Positions 1 to 11,819 of a stretch of DNA of 64,000 nt are shown piece by piece. Where the stretch lies: the NCBI RefSeq assembly GCF_028858725.1, contig NC_084763.1, positions 52,460,152-52,524,151 of the forward strand, in the 5' to 3' direction. The notes under the pieces were generated by a model that saw only the letters and a program-made list of their open reading frames with translations, had not been told where the DNA came from and ran no database searches. The DNA is from Colius striatus. Taxonomy: Eukaryota > Chordata > Aves > Coliiformes > Coliidae. Positions within the stretch are counted from its first letter, which is position 1; each line of letters begins with the position of its first letter. The position numbers were made by a program, and so were the translations under genes.

Positions 1-734
1 GGAGGTAACCAGTGTCTGCTTGGAAAGGAGTCAGCTCTCATCCTTGTGTAGGTGGGTGTCATGTGCCTGTAAGTCCAAAGGCCTTCAGTGGACAGAGAGT
101 TATCAGGCAGAGCTTCATGGAGCCACAGGGAGAAAATGAAGCAACCGATACTGTAAGATGTCGAAGAGATGAAAACAGTGTCAGTCTGCAAAAGAAAAGG
201 GGAAAGCTTTTGCTCAGATGTGGGTATGGAAACTTTGTATTTGTGGACCCAACGGTATAGATTTACTGTAACGGGAACATTAGCTTTCTACACTGCTGTT
301 TTCAGTCACCTCTAAAGGTAAATACAATTGAGGTACATACATGCAGAGGGATGCTGCCTGTTTTAAACAGCCCAATTCTTCCCCACAGTCATTTAAAATT
401 ATATTTTAAACACATTATTAGAAGTATTTGCAAAGATATTTGGGAATTACGTTTTTGCTTACATGTGTAATAGGTGAACTAGCTGCAGACAAGAAGGTAT
501 TTTCACTCTGGCATGTGAATTATCCCCCAGAAGGAAGAAGCTGCTGTGAACAATGATTTGGGGAATTAGTCTTTCATATTGTCTAGAAGAAGGAAAGCAA
601 TGTTTTTCATAATTTTCTTAGACTTTGAGCATTTCTCAAGCCTCCTTATCTAGGAGCCGGGTTTTGCATACACAATCAGAATGAGCGACGGCTCGCTGGT
701 TGCCAGAGCTCACAGCAGCTGACTGGAGGTGGCG
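1..734. other. AT-rich noncoding flank upstream of the tRNA gene
   Basis: Unique AT-rich sequence with no recognisable exon, repeat or RNA gene. A plus-strand frame of about 80 codons near the left edge shows no known domain and no convincing splice context. CpG density rises sharply from about position 680 into the adjoining island. Confidence 0.5.
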
Positions 735-753
735 GGAAAGCCCCAGCGTGGGT

Positions 754-759
754 GTCTCT

Positions 760-810
<51 letters not shown>

Positions 811-827
811 GAGCCCACCCAGGGACG
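754..827 (+). tRNA. tRNA-Asn (anticodon GTT)
   Basis: Nuclear cytosolic tRNA gene that decodes AAC and AAU as asparagine. All parts of the cloverleaf are visible. The acceptor stem is GTCTCTG (754-760) with CAGGGAC (820-826), including one G-T wobble, and the discriminator base is G827. The anticodon stem is TTCGG (781-785) with CCGAA (793-797), the loop is CTGTTAA, and the anticodon GTT is at 788-790. The T stem GGTGG/CCACC (803-807/815-819) encloses the loop TTCGAGC. The length of 74 nt is normal, there is no intron, and CCA is not encoded, as expected for a eukaryotic gene. The internal A and B boxes are intact and a T4 run lies 10 nt downstream, so it should be functional for Pol III. It sits alone here; no other tRNA gene was found in the window. 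Confidence 0.97.
761..816 (+). promoter_or_regulatory. Internal Pol III promoter (A box and B box) of tRNA-Asn
   Basis: A box TGGCGCAATCGG is at 761-772 and B box GGTTCGAGCCC is at 806-816. Both match the type 2 Pol III consensus bound by TFIIIC. Neither shows a disabling change, which separates this gene from tRNA-derived SINE or pseudogene remnants. Confidence 0.9.
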
Positions 828-836
828 GCATTCCCC

Positions 837-840
837 TTTT
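837..840 (+). terminator. Pol III terminator of tRNA-Asn
   Basis: A run of four Ts on the plus strand begins 10 nt after the mature tRNA 3' end. This is the minimal vertebrate Pol III termination signal, and no earlier T4 run intervenes. Confidence 0.8.
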
Positions 841-1790
841 GGCCCGCCTGCCTGCCCCGCAGCCGCCTGTCGTTTTGTGCGCGCCGGGGGAGGATGTGCG
901 ATTACCGCTGGCGGCCGTGCAGGCGCCGCGTGCTTCTGGGCAGGGGGGCCCGCGGCGGGGAGCGCGGCGCGGCGGCAGCTCCCGCCGGGGCAGCGAACGG
1001 TTCCGCCGCTCCAGGCGACTGCGGGGCGAGACGGATCCCGGCCTGCGCCGCCCGTCCCCGTGAGCCGCGGGGTCGCGTACCTCCCGGCCATCCCGAGGCT
1101 TCATCCCGTCCACGCCGCAGCGGCTCCCGGTCGCTGCTGCCGGCAGCCGAGAGGGCCTGGGGCGGGCAGCGGGGCTGCGGCGGGCGGCTCCTTCCGAAGG
1201 CTGCCCAGAGGCTCTGCGAGGTTTTCCGCGCTGGAAGGTGTAAAGGCAAAGATTTTATTAGAGCCGCATCATGGTGATTAGTGATGATGCCGAGATGAGG
1301 GGTTGCTTCAGGAAGCGCTGCGTTTACGGCGCTCCGGTACTCGCGCTATCGCCATCGGATAACGCGGGTCGGAGCCGAGGCTCTGGGGTGTTTGCGGGTT
1401 GTTACAGTGACCGCTGTGTGCGGCTATGTCCGCTGTAGCCAGCGCTCACGGGTGCAGGGGCGAACACGCATAGGCGGCGATCCCGTCCCTCCCCGGTGGA
1501 GGAAAGCAGCCGGGCTTCCCAGCCTTCGCACATCGCCGGGAAGAGACGACGCCGGGCGCTCTGGCAAGCGGAGAGCCGGCCGCGGGGCGGCCCGGACCGT
1601 GGCTCCCTCCCCCCGTGCCCGCCCGGTCCCCTGTGGGTCCCTCTCCCGCCCGGAGCGGGAGGTGTTTCCAGGCCCGTTTTCTACTGCCAGCCAACGCCGC
1701 CGCTCCGGGCTCGCCCTGCCCGCCCGGAGCCGCTTTGCATACATGAATGTTAACAGCAATTACGTTGGGAGCTTCGCCTAAACGTATCAA

Positions 1791-2794
1791 TTAGAAGTTG
1801 GCACCTTCGCCGCGTCTGAGCCCGTGAGCTGGTTCCAATGAGCGTTCCGGCCGTGTGAAGCACGGCTGCCTTCCAGACCCACCTCTGCCAACTCTGCGAG
1901 GATCTATTTACAGTTTATAGAAAACAGAATTCGTGTGACAAATGCCCCCTTCCCCAGTGAAGCTGTATTCCACAGATGTTTTTCAACTCGCTTGTTTTGA
2001 ACAAGGGATACAGCCCTCTTAAAGGTCAGGCTATGCCACGGATCTACCGCTGATGACAAGATACGGCCCTCACTGGCTACCACCCCGGTGAACAGCCCTG
2101 TATTTAGAAACACCAAAGTCATAGACCCTAACTCGTTGCTGTGCTGTAGTTGCAGCAATCCGCTGGCATTTTTTTCCCCCATCACCCCTATCCTTGACAT
2201 TTCAGTAAAACCTTTTGGAAAAGGGGGCAGCCGTGTGCTTGGCGTCAGCGTAGGTGAGGTCGCTGCGGGACCCACGGATGAGCCTTCGCCAACACTTCAC
2301 CCATACATATTTCCTACGGATGAGGAAAGATCTCTTAACTGCAGCCATTCAGATAAATGCCCTTCTTGCTATTTCCGTGTTGGCGGCGGGGTGGATGCAG
2401 CCCGGTGGCAATGCACTTGCTGCAGCCAGCGGAGCCTCACGACGGATAGAAATGTTCAAACCTGCATTTGTCCGTGCCTGGATTGCCTCGATAGCAAGCA
2501 GACATCAAGAGCTTACAGGAATCAACGACAACAAATTGATCCTGTCAGTATAAGGCATCAACGGCTGGGATGGCAGTTAACAATTTAGGAGCTAAAATGT
2601 ACCAAACCAATGCTTTAGGAGGATGGACAAGCGGCTCAGCTCCCGTAGAGCAACTCTTGCTTTACTTAGCAAGTCCCAGATGCGTTTTATGGAGGTGATT
2701 ATTGCTGACCACGCGGTTTCCTAGCGCTCTTGCCAGTTGTTGCACGTTGGTGTGCAATGTCCGCCACTAAACCTGTGAAAGGAGACGGGGCAGT
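1791..2794. other. Unique, stop-poor, possibly conserved noncoding block
   Basis: Unique sequence of intermediate GC with scattered CpGs, lying between two CpG-rich blocks. Long frames are open on both strands at once (plus 2088-2588, 166 codons; plus 2254-2553; minus 1904-2275). That argues for base composition or constraint on the DNA rather than for one protein. The plus-strand 166-codon frame has a Cys-rich C-terminal half but no domain I recognise. The block could be a conserved regulatory element or part of an unrecognised transcript. Confidence 0.35.
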
Positions 2795-2905
2795 GAGGCA
2801 CAGGCGCTCCGTACCCGGAGCCGCGGACGGGGCTGCGCTGGCCGCGCACCGTGGGCTCGGTGACACTGAGCGACGCTGCGGCCGTGCGTGAAAAACTCGT
2901 TTTGT
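2795..2905. promoter_or_regulatory. Small CpG-rich patch
   Basis: Short run of closely spaced CpGs between less GC-rich flanks. It looks like a satellite of the larger island about 400 bp downstream and has no recognisable exon. Confidence 0.5.
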
Positions 2906-3309
2906 GGAAGTGGAAAGCTCGCGCATGGAAATGCCTCATCCCATCTGCTCACTAACTAATTACAATTAAGGTCGTGGAAAACGGGAAACCTGATCCATTT
3001 TTGGGGAGGAGGTAGATTCTTCTTTCTATGAAGTACAATTTTTTTAGAGGTCAGGGAAGCTTTCAGTTCTCAGCCATGAAAAAAAAAAGCTTCTAGCTGT
3101 GTAATGTACCCAGAGCAACCACCCGACCCTTACGTTAATCCCTTTATCTATATGCAGTTTAGAGTAAACCATGTTTTAAGTACAAGAAGGGGCGGCATCA
3201 TCCAATACTTTAAAGAAAAAGGCTAGACACAATCGAAGCGACTTCTTAACAGATACCAGGTTAAATTCCAGCCTGAATATTTCTAACCAATATTCCCACC
3301 AATTTCTAA

Positions 3310-4240
3310 CGGCGCTGGGGAAGAGCCGCCGTCGCAATGTCCAAGAGAACCCAGACCCAGCGGGCTTAGGTCAGACAACCAACACGGCGTTTCTGCGCCC
3401 GACGCCACCAGCGCCTGCAGAAATCCCAATCACCCGCACCGGGCCGCGGCTCTTTGTTCCCGCGGCGGTGGGATGGGGACGCGGGGCTGCGGGCAGCCAG
3501 CGGGGTCGGGCCGGGCGGCTGCCGTTACAGCTGGGGACAGCGGGCACAGCTCTGGCCCGGTATCCTCCCGTGGGCTGCGCCGGGGGCTTCGCACCTCGCC
3601 CCTGCCCGGCCGGCTGGAGGGCTCGCGGGAGCCCGGAGCCTCCGTGGGTGCGGGGCCCCTCCCCGCTGCGTCCGCCGGAGCAATGGGGGAGGGGAGCGCA
3701 CGGCTGCCCGTAGTGCGGCGCCCCTGGCCCGAGCCGACCCCGGCCTTTACTCCGGGGACACACACGCACACACGCGGGGACAAAAGAATATTCTGCTCCG
3801 GCCACGGGGAACCCCAAGGGCGAGGTCGGCCGTGCGTGGAAGCTGCGGGGGGCGGAATCCGTGCCGCCCCCTCCGCGGGGCTTTCCGCGCCCTCTGCCAG
3901 CGGGCGGGGCGGTGGCGCCCCGGGGCCGCGCCGAGCTGGGACCCCCCCGCAGCCGCTCCCCCCGCCCCGCCCCGCCCCGCAGCTGCTCGGTAGCGGCCCA
4001 GTAGGGGCTGGCGCGGGAGCCCAGGTGCGGGACGCGGGGCCCCGCCGCCCCCGCGTTGCCTACAGCCCGGCCCGCCCCCCGCCCCCGGCGGCGCAGGGCC
4101 GGGCCGCCTGCCGGGGGTGTCCCGCCGCGGGGGCCGCCCGCTCCGCCGCCGGCTGCGCCCGCAGAGCCGCGGCACGGGAGAGGCATCCAGCCGAAACGGC
4201 GGGCGGAGGGCCGCGGCGGTGTCCGGGCTGCAAATGGGGC
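3310..4240. promoter_or_regulatory. Large CpG island with tandem GC boxes
   Basis: Very GC-rich, CpG-dense block of about 0.9 kb, the strongest island in the left half. It contains many Sp1-type GC boxes, including a tandem CCCCG array at 3958-3979, and a short CA-rich run near 3768-3782. Frames up to about 280 codons on both strands are compositional. They are Gly/Ala/Arg/Pro-rich, overlap in several frames and lack any recognisable domain, so no CDS is called. Its position suggests a Pol II promoter, direction unknown. The flanking sequence on both sides looks unique and constrained, as around developmental regulator genes, but that is an inference. Confidence 0.8.
3958..3979 (-). repeat. 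Tandem GC-box array with G-quadruplex potential
   Basis: Four directly repeated CCCCG units on the plus strand. On the minus strand this is four runs of four Gs separated by single Cs, which fits the short-loop G-quadruplex rule and also gives overlapping Sp1/KLF sites. It lies inside the CpG island. Confidence 0.7.
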
Positions 4241-4620
4241 AGTTTTGAAGCAGCCCCCTTTGAACTTTCGCCGATATTTAGGAACTCGGGAGGCAAATCA
4301 GATGGGGAATAAAATATTCGTAGTCTTAATAAAGGCGAGGACCCGGAATACTTGAAACGTGAAAAACTGTAGAGCTCGCAGAAAGGGTGCAGAAAACAGC
4401 CATCTTGAATATTTTAATCTCTGGCAAGTGTTTCTTTGGAACAAAATGGATGTTGGAGGGAAACAGCATAGTTAACATTACTGTAGCCTTCCATTTCTAA
4501 CACCATCCCTCTCGCAGAATTCAGCTGGCACGGAGCAATGAAACTGGAAGGAACGCCACAGCCTTTCATCTCCGTACAATGGCAATAAATAATCATCATC
4601 TGAATACTGTGGTCTGGAAA
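4241..4620. other. CNE-like sequence beside the CpG island
   Basis: After the island the composition falls to AT-rich, but the sequence stays unique, with AATAAA-like, TAATAA and AATAAT motifs and no repeat signature. A minus-strand frame of about 60 codons (4414-4599) is not convincing. It resembles the conserved flank of a developmental promoter; conservation cannot be tested here. Confidence 0.3.
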
Positions 4621-5036
4621 TTTAGTACCTCTCTAAGTGATGGTGCTTTTTTTACCCACGATTTATATTGATTTGCTTGCATCGATGGAAGTCACATGCA
4701 ATGCTGCAAAAAACACTTCCAGAGCTCATGCAACATAAACAAACAATTGATTTGTATTCACCCCGAACATATTTGTAAATAGCTTTTATTTTTAAGGATA
4801 CTGTACGATGTTTCTCTCGCCGTAGTCAAAGGAGGTATTCCTACCGATTACCTTGGAAATTAGATCAGGCCCCGAGTTCAGAGTTTGTTGTGTATTCATG
4901 ATATGAACCAATTATTCTAAGGATTCATTGTTTGGCCATAAAAATCACTCTAGGCTGAAATTAGGCTCAGAAAGTCCCCAGGATTTTTTGCACTTTTACT
5001 AAAATGGATTAACAGCTGTCTTTATTTTTTCTTTCC

Positions 5037-5052
5037 TTTTTTTTTTTTTTTT
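5037..5052. repeat. Poly-T run (T16)
   Basis: Uninterrupted run of 16 Ts in a T-rich context. It is the inverted partner of the poly-A run at 5226-5244, about 170 bp away. Confidence 0.9.
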
Positions 5053-5225
5053 CCCCTTTCCTTAAACTGATGATGGGGAAAACAAAATACCACATCCTGA
5101 TTTCAGATGCTTTTTGTTTTCACATAGCTGCAAAATAGCTTTCCGTTTTTCACTAAGAATTGTAAGTCTATTAGTGATGGTTGGGCCTTCCCAAATTTAA
5201 AAAATAAATTTTCCTCTATTTTTTG

Positions 5226-5244
5226 AAAAAAAAAAAAAAAAAAA
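5226..5244. repeat. Poly-A run (A19)
   Basis: Uninterrupted run of 19 As, with an AATAAA hexamer about 25 bp before it. That would fit the 3' end of a retrocopied transcript, but no parent gene is recognisable upstream, so it is called only as a homopolymer. Confidence 0.9.
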
Positions 5245-8200
5245 GAACAACCGACTGAGAGGGGGGAGGAGGTAGTGAGAGCAGAGACAATAAGTCAGTG
5301 GTTTAGCTACACAGGCTCAGAAAGGCTCCTTCCCTGGGATTATTTATTTATTTCCTCGTTGCTGTTTGCTTACTTTGGATCTACTCCTTCGCAGATAAGC
5401 GCCGCAGAAACAACGTGCTTAAAAACCCAAAGGCAGCTAATAAAAATAATGCAGGGATGGCTAGAGAGCATTGTCTGGAGATTAAAGAAATGGATTGCAG
5501 GGCTGAGCTGCTTGATTTTATTTACATACTGATTCTTTAATGTCAATTTGGGCAACCTTTCTAATCCTAACTGCTGAGAATAAGGTTCCTGTTGAGAACT
5601 GTATTGTTCTTATTGAAGTTTCTAATTTTTCAAGGAAATTTTGAGGTACTGCATATGCAATTCCTGATTATTTCAGTGTCTTGCTACAGCTTTACTTTCT
5701 GCATCTGAACATTTTCCCTTTAATTTCTCAGTGCCATACTTTCCCCCATGGATTGATACATTAAAATATATTTAGTGTCAGTTTCATTGGCATCCTGATG
5801 TTTGTACAGCATTTCTCAAGACTGTTTGGATCAAAAGGCACTATGAAGTCAAGCAGCTTCTATGTCATTTTTTACAATTGGAGCACGTAGGAATCTCAAA
5901 AGAATAGTATTTGTGAAAAGCAGAGTGAGCAAAATTGCTAAAATGCAAATGACAAGCTCCATCAGAGGCTAAAATTACAAACTTGTGTTTGTGAGGGAAA
6001 AAAAATGCATAGGCTAGAAACAATAGCCTAGAAAAGCAGGCACTGGCTTCTTAATGCGCAGGTCTGATTCTAAAAATGAAAGTAACACTCAGCTGAAATT
6101 GTTAGTGTTATCTAAGAAACAGGAAGATCTCAACTACATTGAATAATAGTGGGAATTTGGAGGCTCCTGTAGGGCCCAGGAGAGGAAAGCCGTATCAAAT
6201 TTGTTGAAAGCTTAAGGAACTGCATTTAAATGTCACGAAACTCCAATTTATGTGGGAAAGGTATGTAGGGTTCCAGGGAGGAAACAGGGTGTGGAGAAGG
6301 ACTGAAGAGCTATACCTCTATATTTTATCTGTCAGAGGTGAAGGACAAAGAAAGTTAGAAGGACTAAATAGAATAAATCAATTAATTTAACTTGTCTGCT
6401 TGCCAAAGCAGGTAAGTTAAAAAAAAATCTTTTAAATGATATTTAAAATACTCATTTTGCCTGACAGAAATGCATATACAGGAAGGGAAACAACACTATA
6501 TTTTTCCTGTAAATAATAAAGCTTTTATTCATAAAGTTCATTTTCCCTAATGCATTACCTAAAGCATTGTTACATGAGAGGGGCTCAGATCTTTTTTTTT
6601 TTCCCATGAAGTGTTATATTCCTTTATCATCATCATAGCTTTGGTGACAAAACCTGAAAGCTAGACTGCACCTTAACAGGGAAACAGGCAGGGAAAGATG
6701 TGGGAATCCTTCTATCCATGCCTTCCAGAAGGACAAGAAATGTCTAGAAGCTTCCAAGTAACTGAGGCCAAAGGGACTGGTGATTTTATATTTTACTCTG
6801 AATGGACAGGGTATTCTGGTTGTTTTGTTTTCTTGTTGGGTCACTGCCACACCAGGCTCTGCAAACAACTGTGAAGTGTTTATTAGAGTAGCGCATATAT
6901 TGGTAAGGAATAATTGGTTTAACAAGAAGAGTGCTGTTTGTAAGTGTATCTGTTTAAAAACCAGTTAAATCCGTTGCACTGTTTAAAAGATGATTGTAAA
7001 GTGGTGCAGTAAAATGGCAGAAAAACTGGAGTGATTGGTTTTGTCTTCTTTGATTTTCACAGATTCCCTGAAACGTTCCTGCTTTTCTCAGATGATGTGT
7101 TTTTCAGATCACTTTTCTAAACACTTTGTCTCCTATACCTTGGTAGAGGATAGGCAATGATAGGTAGCTGCTAGTCAAGATTCAGATCTTTGGTTTTATT
7201 TGAGGACATTTAACTGACATTGTTTCTGTCTTAGGTGATATATATATATATTCTGAGACTCAAAAATTACCTTCACAGTTACTCTTCATAGTTTGCTTCG
7301 CCCCAGCAGAGTCAAAGTGTTACAGAAAAGCCCTGAACCATTACACACACAGTGCTTGGTACTGTTGGGCCTCACAGGGTTGCCCTCCCTGAGGTACTTC
7401 CAGTATAAATGAGAGATAAACCTCATAATTAATGATGTGCAAAGTTCTGAGTTTAGACAAACATTTGCAAAATTGTTTTATTCATTTGCCTTTAGTGTTT
7501 AGTAATGGATTCTGTGTTTGACTGAGTCTAAGTTAAAACGAAGAAAGAAAGGGGAAAAAAAGTACTTTTCCTCTCTGGTTTTTGTTTGGGCAGTGCAGGT
7601 CTCCTCAAGCTGAGGTGGAGCTTCCCCAGAGCAGGAGCTGCAGTGACTGTCCTTGACTTCTCTACTATGAACAGTTCACTCCTAACTTGTAACTTGTTCC
7701 GTTGTGTCATATTGTTCAGAGTTTAAAACCCAAGGATTCTGGATGTCTGACAGAAGTATTTCCCTTTTTTCAGTCCTAAGATCCAGCTCTTTTGCTCCTG
7801 TCACACTTAAAATCACAGATATGCTTGCTGGAAAGGTAATAATTAGGAGTTTAATGTGGAAGGAAGATAAGATTAGCTGCAGTAAAGATTTATTATTAGA
7901 AAATGAATAGCCTCATTTTCAAGATTTAAGAGACTTGTACAAATTATCTGCTGGACCTTTTTTTTCCTTTTTTTTTTAGTTTCCAGTTCACATTAGTGCT
8001 GAAAGAATCGTTTGGGGCCTATTACCCAGCTTTTGGAAAGTTTTCTTGTCGTGGAAAAAATTGTAAGGGATTTGGAAATGAGGACTCATCTGGCTAGTAG
8101 ATGTTCATAAAAATCTTAATGACTTCAGCAGCCTGAGGCTGTTGAGGCTGGGCTTGGATAGAAACTACTGGACTGGCTTACTAGAGGACTCCCTCCCTGA

Positions 8201-10080
8201 TGATAAGGGAAGAGTGAAAGCAGGCTTTGAAATCTTTAAGTATAACTGTGGCTGGGCTGACACTGACTCTTTTAAAAATGATTCTATATTATAAACTGCA
8301 TTAAAAGAAAAAAAAAAAAAGACTAACTCTAATGCATAGGACAGTTTGGGAGCTTGTGCATAAAACTGTTGGGGTTTTCCTGCAAAAGGCACTTTACAGT
8401 TTTCTGCTTGCCATTTTCCTGCTCTAGTTTACAGCTTTTTCTAAAGAGTATATTCCTCTGAACCCAGAGTGTTTTCAATTTAGTTTGTGTTGCTTTGGAG
8501 AGCTTTTTAAGCTAAAATCACAATTTATTTGACTTAAAATGATGACATTGCTATATACAGAAAAGCTGCTTTACAGCGTTTCTAGAGGCTTTTACATACT
8601 TCAGTAATTTTACTGTTACTCAGACATCTGTGTGCTTTTAACCCAAAGGCAATGCTGTTGATCTCAAGGGTGACTTGGCTTTGGGGGAAATATGCAAGGG
8701 AGAAATCTAATTTATGGTCAGTTTGACAGTTGCTTTGAAAAGTGGAATGATACAAAAATAATATTAATTCATTAACACCCCCTCCCCCTTCATAATCAGT
8801 TCTAGACTGGTCTGTGTAATATTCTCAGGGCATGATATTGCATTTGGGCCGGTGGGTGCTGTTGGCAATTGGGGATTATCTCTGAAATCCATGCTGATTT
8901 TCATTGAACGTATTTAAATCTGCTTCTCTGTAAGACAATGTAGGGGATGTTGTCTTAGTCTCGTGGGGCTGAATGGGTTGGCCCTGAAGGTGAAGAGTAC
9001 TGTGATGATCCTGCTGGGGAAAAAAAGGTTTGCTACAGAAAACCTCGGCAAATTGTCATTCTCACCAGGAAAAATTCTTTTGTCACTGAGCCGTGAGGCT
9101 GCAGTATGGTGCAGCAGGCTGCTACTCTACCAGCCTCTGGGGCATGCCTCTCCTAACATGCTGAAATCCCAGTACTGAGGTGGAGTATCAGCACAGCTAC
9201 GGAGCTGTGTGTGCCCAAGGAAGACCTGCAAGGTGAGCTGCTGTGACATGAAGTGACGTTATGGCATCGATGAGACCACCGAAGCAGGACGTACTTTGTT
9301 ACCCTTACCTTTTGGGAGGTACAGGGCTGATGAATGTGCCACTGAAAAAGACTTTTCTTTATGATTGAATCTCATTGAATCCTATTACCCCTCTCTGCCT
9401 TTGCTAGGATTCCTCTTGATAGACAAGCAGGTTTCAACTGTGCTATTACTGACCCAGAGGAGCAACAGATTTTTGCAACAGTACAGTGGTCACTCAGACA
9501 TCTATATGGGATTATTTCCTGGGTTTAGTATTTTGGATGCTCTGCTGATTTAGTTAGTCATTCAAAGTGTTCTCCTCAGTCTTTCTGGAGTATAGACCTA
9601 GGTGACCTCTGAGTTTAGAAAGGTCTGCCAGTGTCTTTGAGGGCGTACACAGCAATGTGACAGGGTAAGTATACATGAGCAGACAGCAGCTGGGCTCTGG
9701 AGGCTGCTGTGGCTCTCCCAGAGACTCCCAGCAGCTGCTGAAGCTCCAGCCCCACCAGCCCCAGGCAGTCACAGCTCTTAGGGACAAAACTTGTCCATCC
9801 TCAAGTCCTGGACTGAGGAGTCCAAAGAAGAACGAAACCAATTTGAAGCTGTTCACCCATGGGTATATGAAAGCAAATCCCTCTCTCTTCCCTGTGATCC
9901 CGTCTCCTTCCTCCACTGTGTGTTTGGAGCAGTTTTCCTGGCCATGGGTCAGGTGCTGCATCCCTCCCTTCTCCCTGCCTCCCTGCTGCTCCTGTAGCTG
10001 GCTGTGCCACTGGCTTTGCTCCTCTGGAGCAGCAGTTCCTGTTGGGCAGCGACACGAGCGCTGTCTGCACAAGATGAATT
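5245..10080. other. Noncoding AT-rich stretch
   Basis: No gene, RNA gene or interspersed repeat recognised. It contains a short (AT)n near 7235-7250 and several frames of 60-100 codons without domains, which is expected by chance. An open minus frame reaching from 9554 to 10159 is low-complexity towards its 5' end and overlaps the pyrimidine tract. Confidence 0.45.
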
Positions 10081-10084
10081 TTCT

Positions 10085-10318
10085 CGCTTGCTTTCTCTGT
10101 CCTTCTCCATTTCCCCTTGGTCTCTCTGCTGGCTTTTTTTTTTTTGCTTCTGAGATCACTCACTCCCTTTGGTGTTGTTCTCCCCCACCCCCCATTTCTC
10201 TCTTCCCCCCTTTCCTTTCTTTCTTTCATTTTTCTCTTTTCTTGTATTCTCCCTTCACTTATTTTTCTCTCCATTATCTTTCCTGTCCTCCTCTGCATTC
10301 TTTCAATCGCAGCAGGGC
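10085..10318 (+). repeat. Long polypyrimidine tract
   Basis: More than 200 bp of the plus strand is dominated by C and T, with few purine interruptions from about 10180 to 10300. It includes a T11 run near 10135 and C-rich runs near 10185-10210. On the minus strand it reads as a Lys/Arg/Glu-rich frame, which is compositional. The tract ends in TCAATCGCAG, which resembles a 3' splice site (see findings). It also has triplex (H-DNA) potential. Confidence 0.7.
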
Positions 10319-11819
10319 TCGCGCATACAAATTGACCCCCTCCCAGCCAGTAATGTGATCGAAGCTCTTTGTGGCTCCTACTATCTCTATGGTAACTATC
10401 AGGGGGGTCTTGAGAGTGGTGGTAGACCCAATGCACTGGCCCACATACTGTTGTTCTTGCCAGCATTACGTGCTGACCACATGGGCCTGACTGCTCATTT
10501 ACAACTACTTCTTATTTTAAGAAAATACAAATGCCTAAAAGTGTTTAAATGGGGAAAATGGACCACACGCTTGAGTACAAATAGTTATTGGGTTCTCAGG
10601 GGTTTGGAAAATGATTTTGGTGTTCAGAGCTGCGTTACTTGGCAGATCCGTTGTTGTTTTCTAACCATTGTGGAGTGGTGTGTTGGCTGTTTCGTGTATT
10701 CTGGACAAGAGTTGCACTGTAATAATTAGTGTCTGCATTGCAAGGGTAGGCAGGCCATGCAGTGGTGATTGTAACTACCACTCCAGGCTTAGAAAGTATG
10801 GAAGAGGGGTTTGCATTCTGAACTCTTGCTTTCCCCTGTGCTAGCCTGCCTACTGCAAACCTCCAGGCAACTGCTGCAATGCAGATATTAAGATTGTAGG
10901 CAAGTGTTGAGTCAAACATTTATCTGCTTGGCCACATCTGAGATTTGTGCAAGCATAAAACTGATCCGATCTGATGGAAGGAACCATTGCAAAACCTGTG
11001 GTGAGGGAAGAAATGGACATGATCCCCTTGGACTGCCAGGCTTTCCTCAGAGAGCTGATGATGACAGTGGGAATGTAGGCAACCAAGAGACTTACAGAAA
11101 TCTGTTTCTGACCATATAACACCAGGTCCTTTTGCTCCAGAGAGAAGAAACTTTTGACTAATTGAAATTAGTAGTAGAAAATTAAATTCATTCAAATACT
11201 TGTGGTAATTATTATTTATGCGGTGCATTCGTTATTAATAATGTAATTCCTGCCAGGACTGTACTCCAAATACTGTGCTGTACTGTTAAATTCTTCAAAA
11301 CCACCGGGATTTTTGGTTGGATTATTTTTTTTTTCCAAAAAAGGTGTTTCAATTTGTAATATATGTTAATTCCATTAGTAGCATCACTTTATAAGCAGGA
11401 AGAATTAAGATCTTGGACAAAACTTTGCAACATTTACCTGTCTTTTTAAAATAAATTCATTTCTCACATAGCTTTGTGGGAACATAGGAAAAAAGTCAAC
11501 TAGTCTTATTATAGCCTGAAATACCTGTGTATTCCCACATCACTTAGGATGTGCAATGTCCATCCCTTAACTACACTTTACCAGCCTTTCTGCTACATGA
11601 AAATGCATGTGAAACCAGCACCATCCTATTTGAATCTCTACAACTCTCAAACATTTTGCTCCTTGAAAAGAATAAACTCTAGGAGGTGATTATTAGATTT
11701 TTCAGTTGGCTGCATAATCTATATTCACAGCTTTCTTAATCGTTTAGTCCACTTAACTGTATATCGATTGTGAGTTTTATATCTACCTGCTTGTGGGTAA
11801 ATCAGCATCTATGAACTGC

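Larger units (their letters stand above)
735..1790. promoter_or_regulatory. CpG island containing the tRNA-Asn gene
   Basis: GC-rich, CpG-dense block that contrasts strongly with the AT-rich DNA before it and the mixed DNA after it. It contains the tRNA-Asn gene near its left edge. Overlapping open frames on both strands are Arg/Pro/Ala/Gly-rich and are what GC-rich DNA produces by chance, so none is called as a gene. The right shoulder (about 1735-1860) turns into unique sequence with an octamer-like TTTGCATA and CAATTACG, motifs often seen in developmental enhancers. The island may also serve a Pol II promoter, but no first exon can be recognised. Edges were judged by eye. Confidence 0.75.

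Noticed and set aside
3371-4312. Open frames of 270-280 codons on both strands
   Set aside because: They are shadows of CpG-island composition: Gly/Ala/Arg/Pro-rich, overlapping in several frames, no domain.
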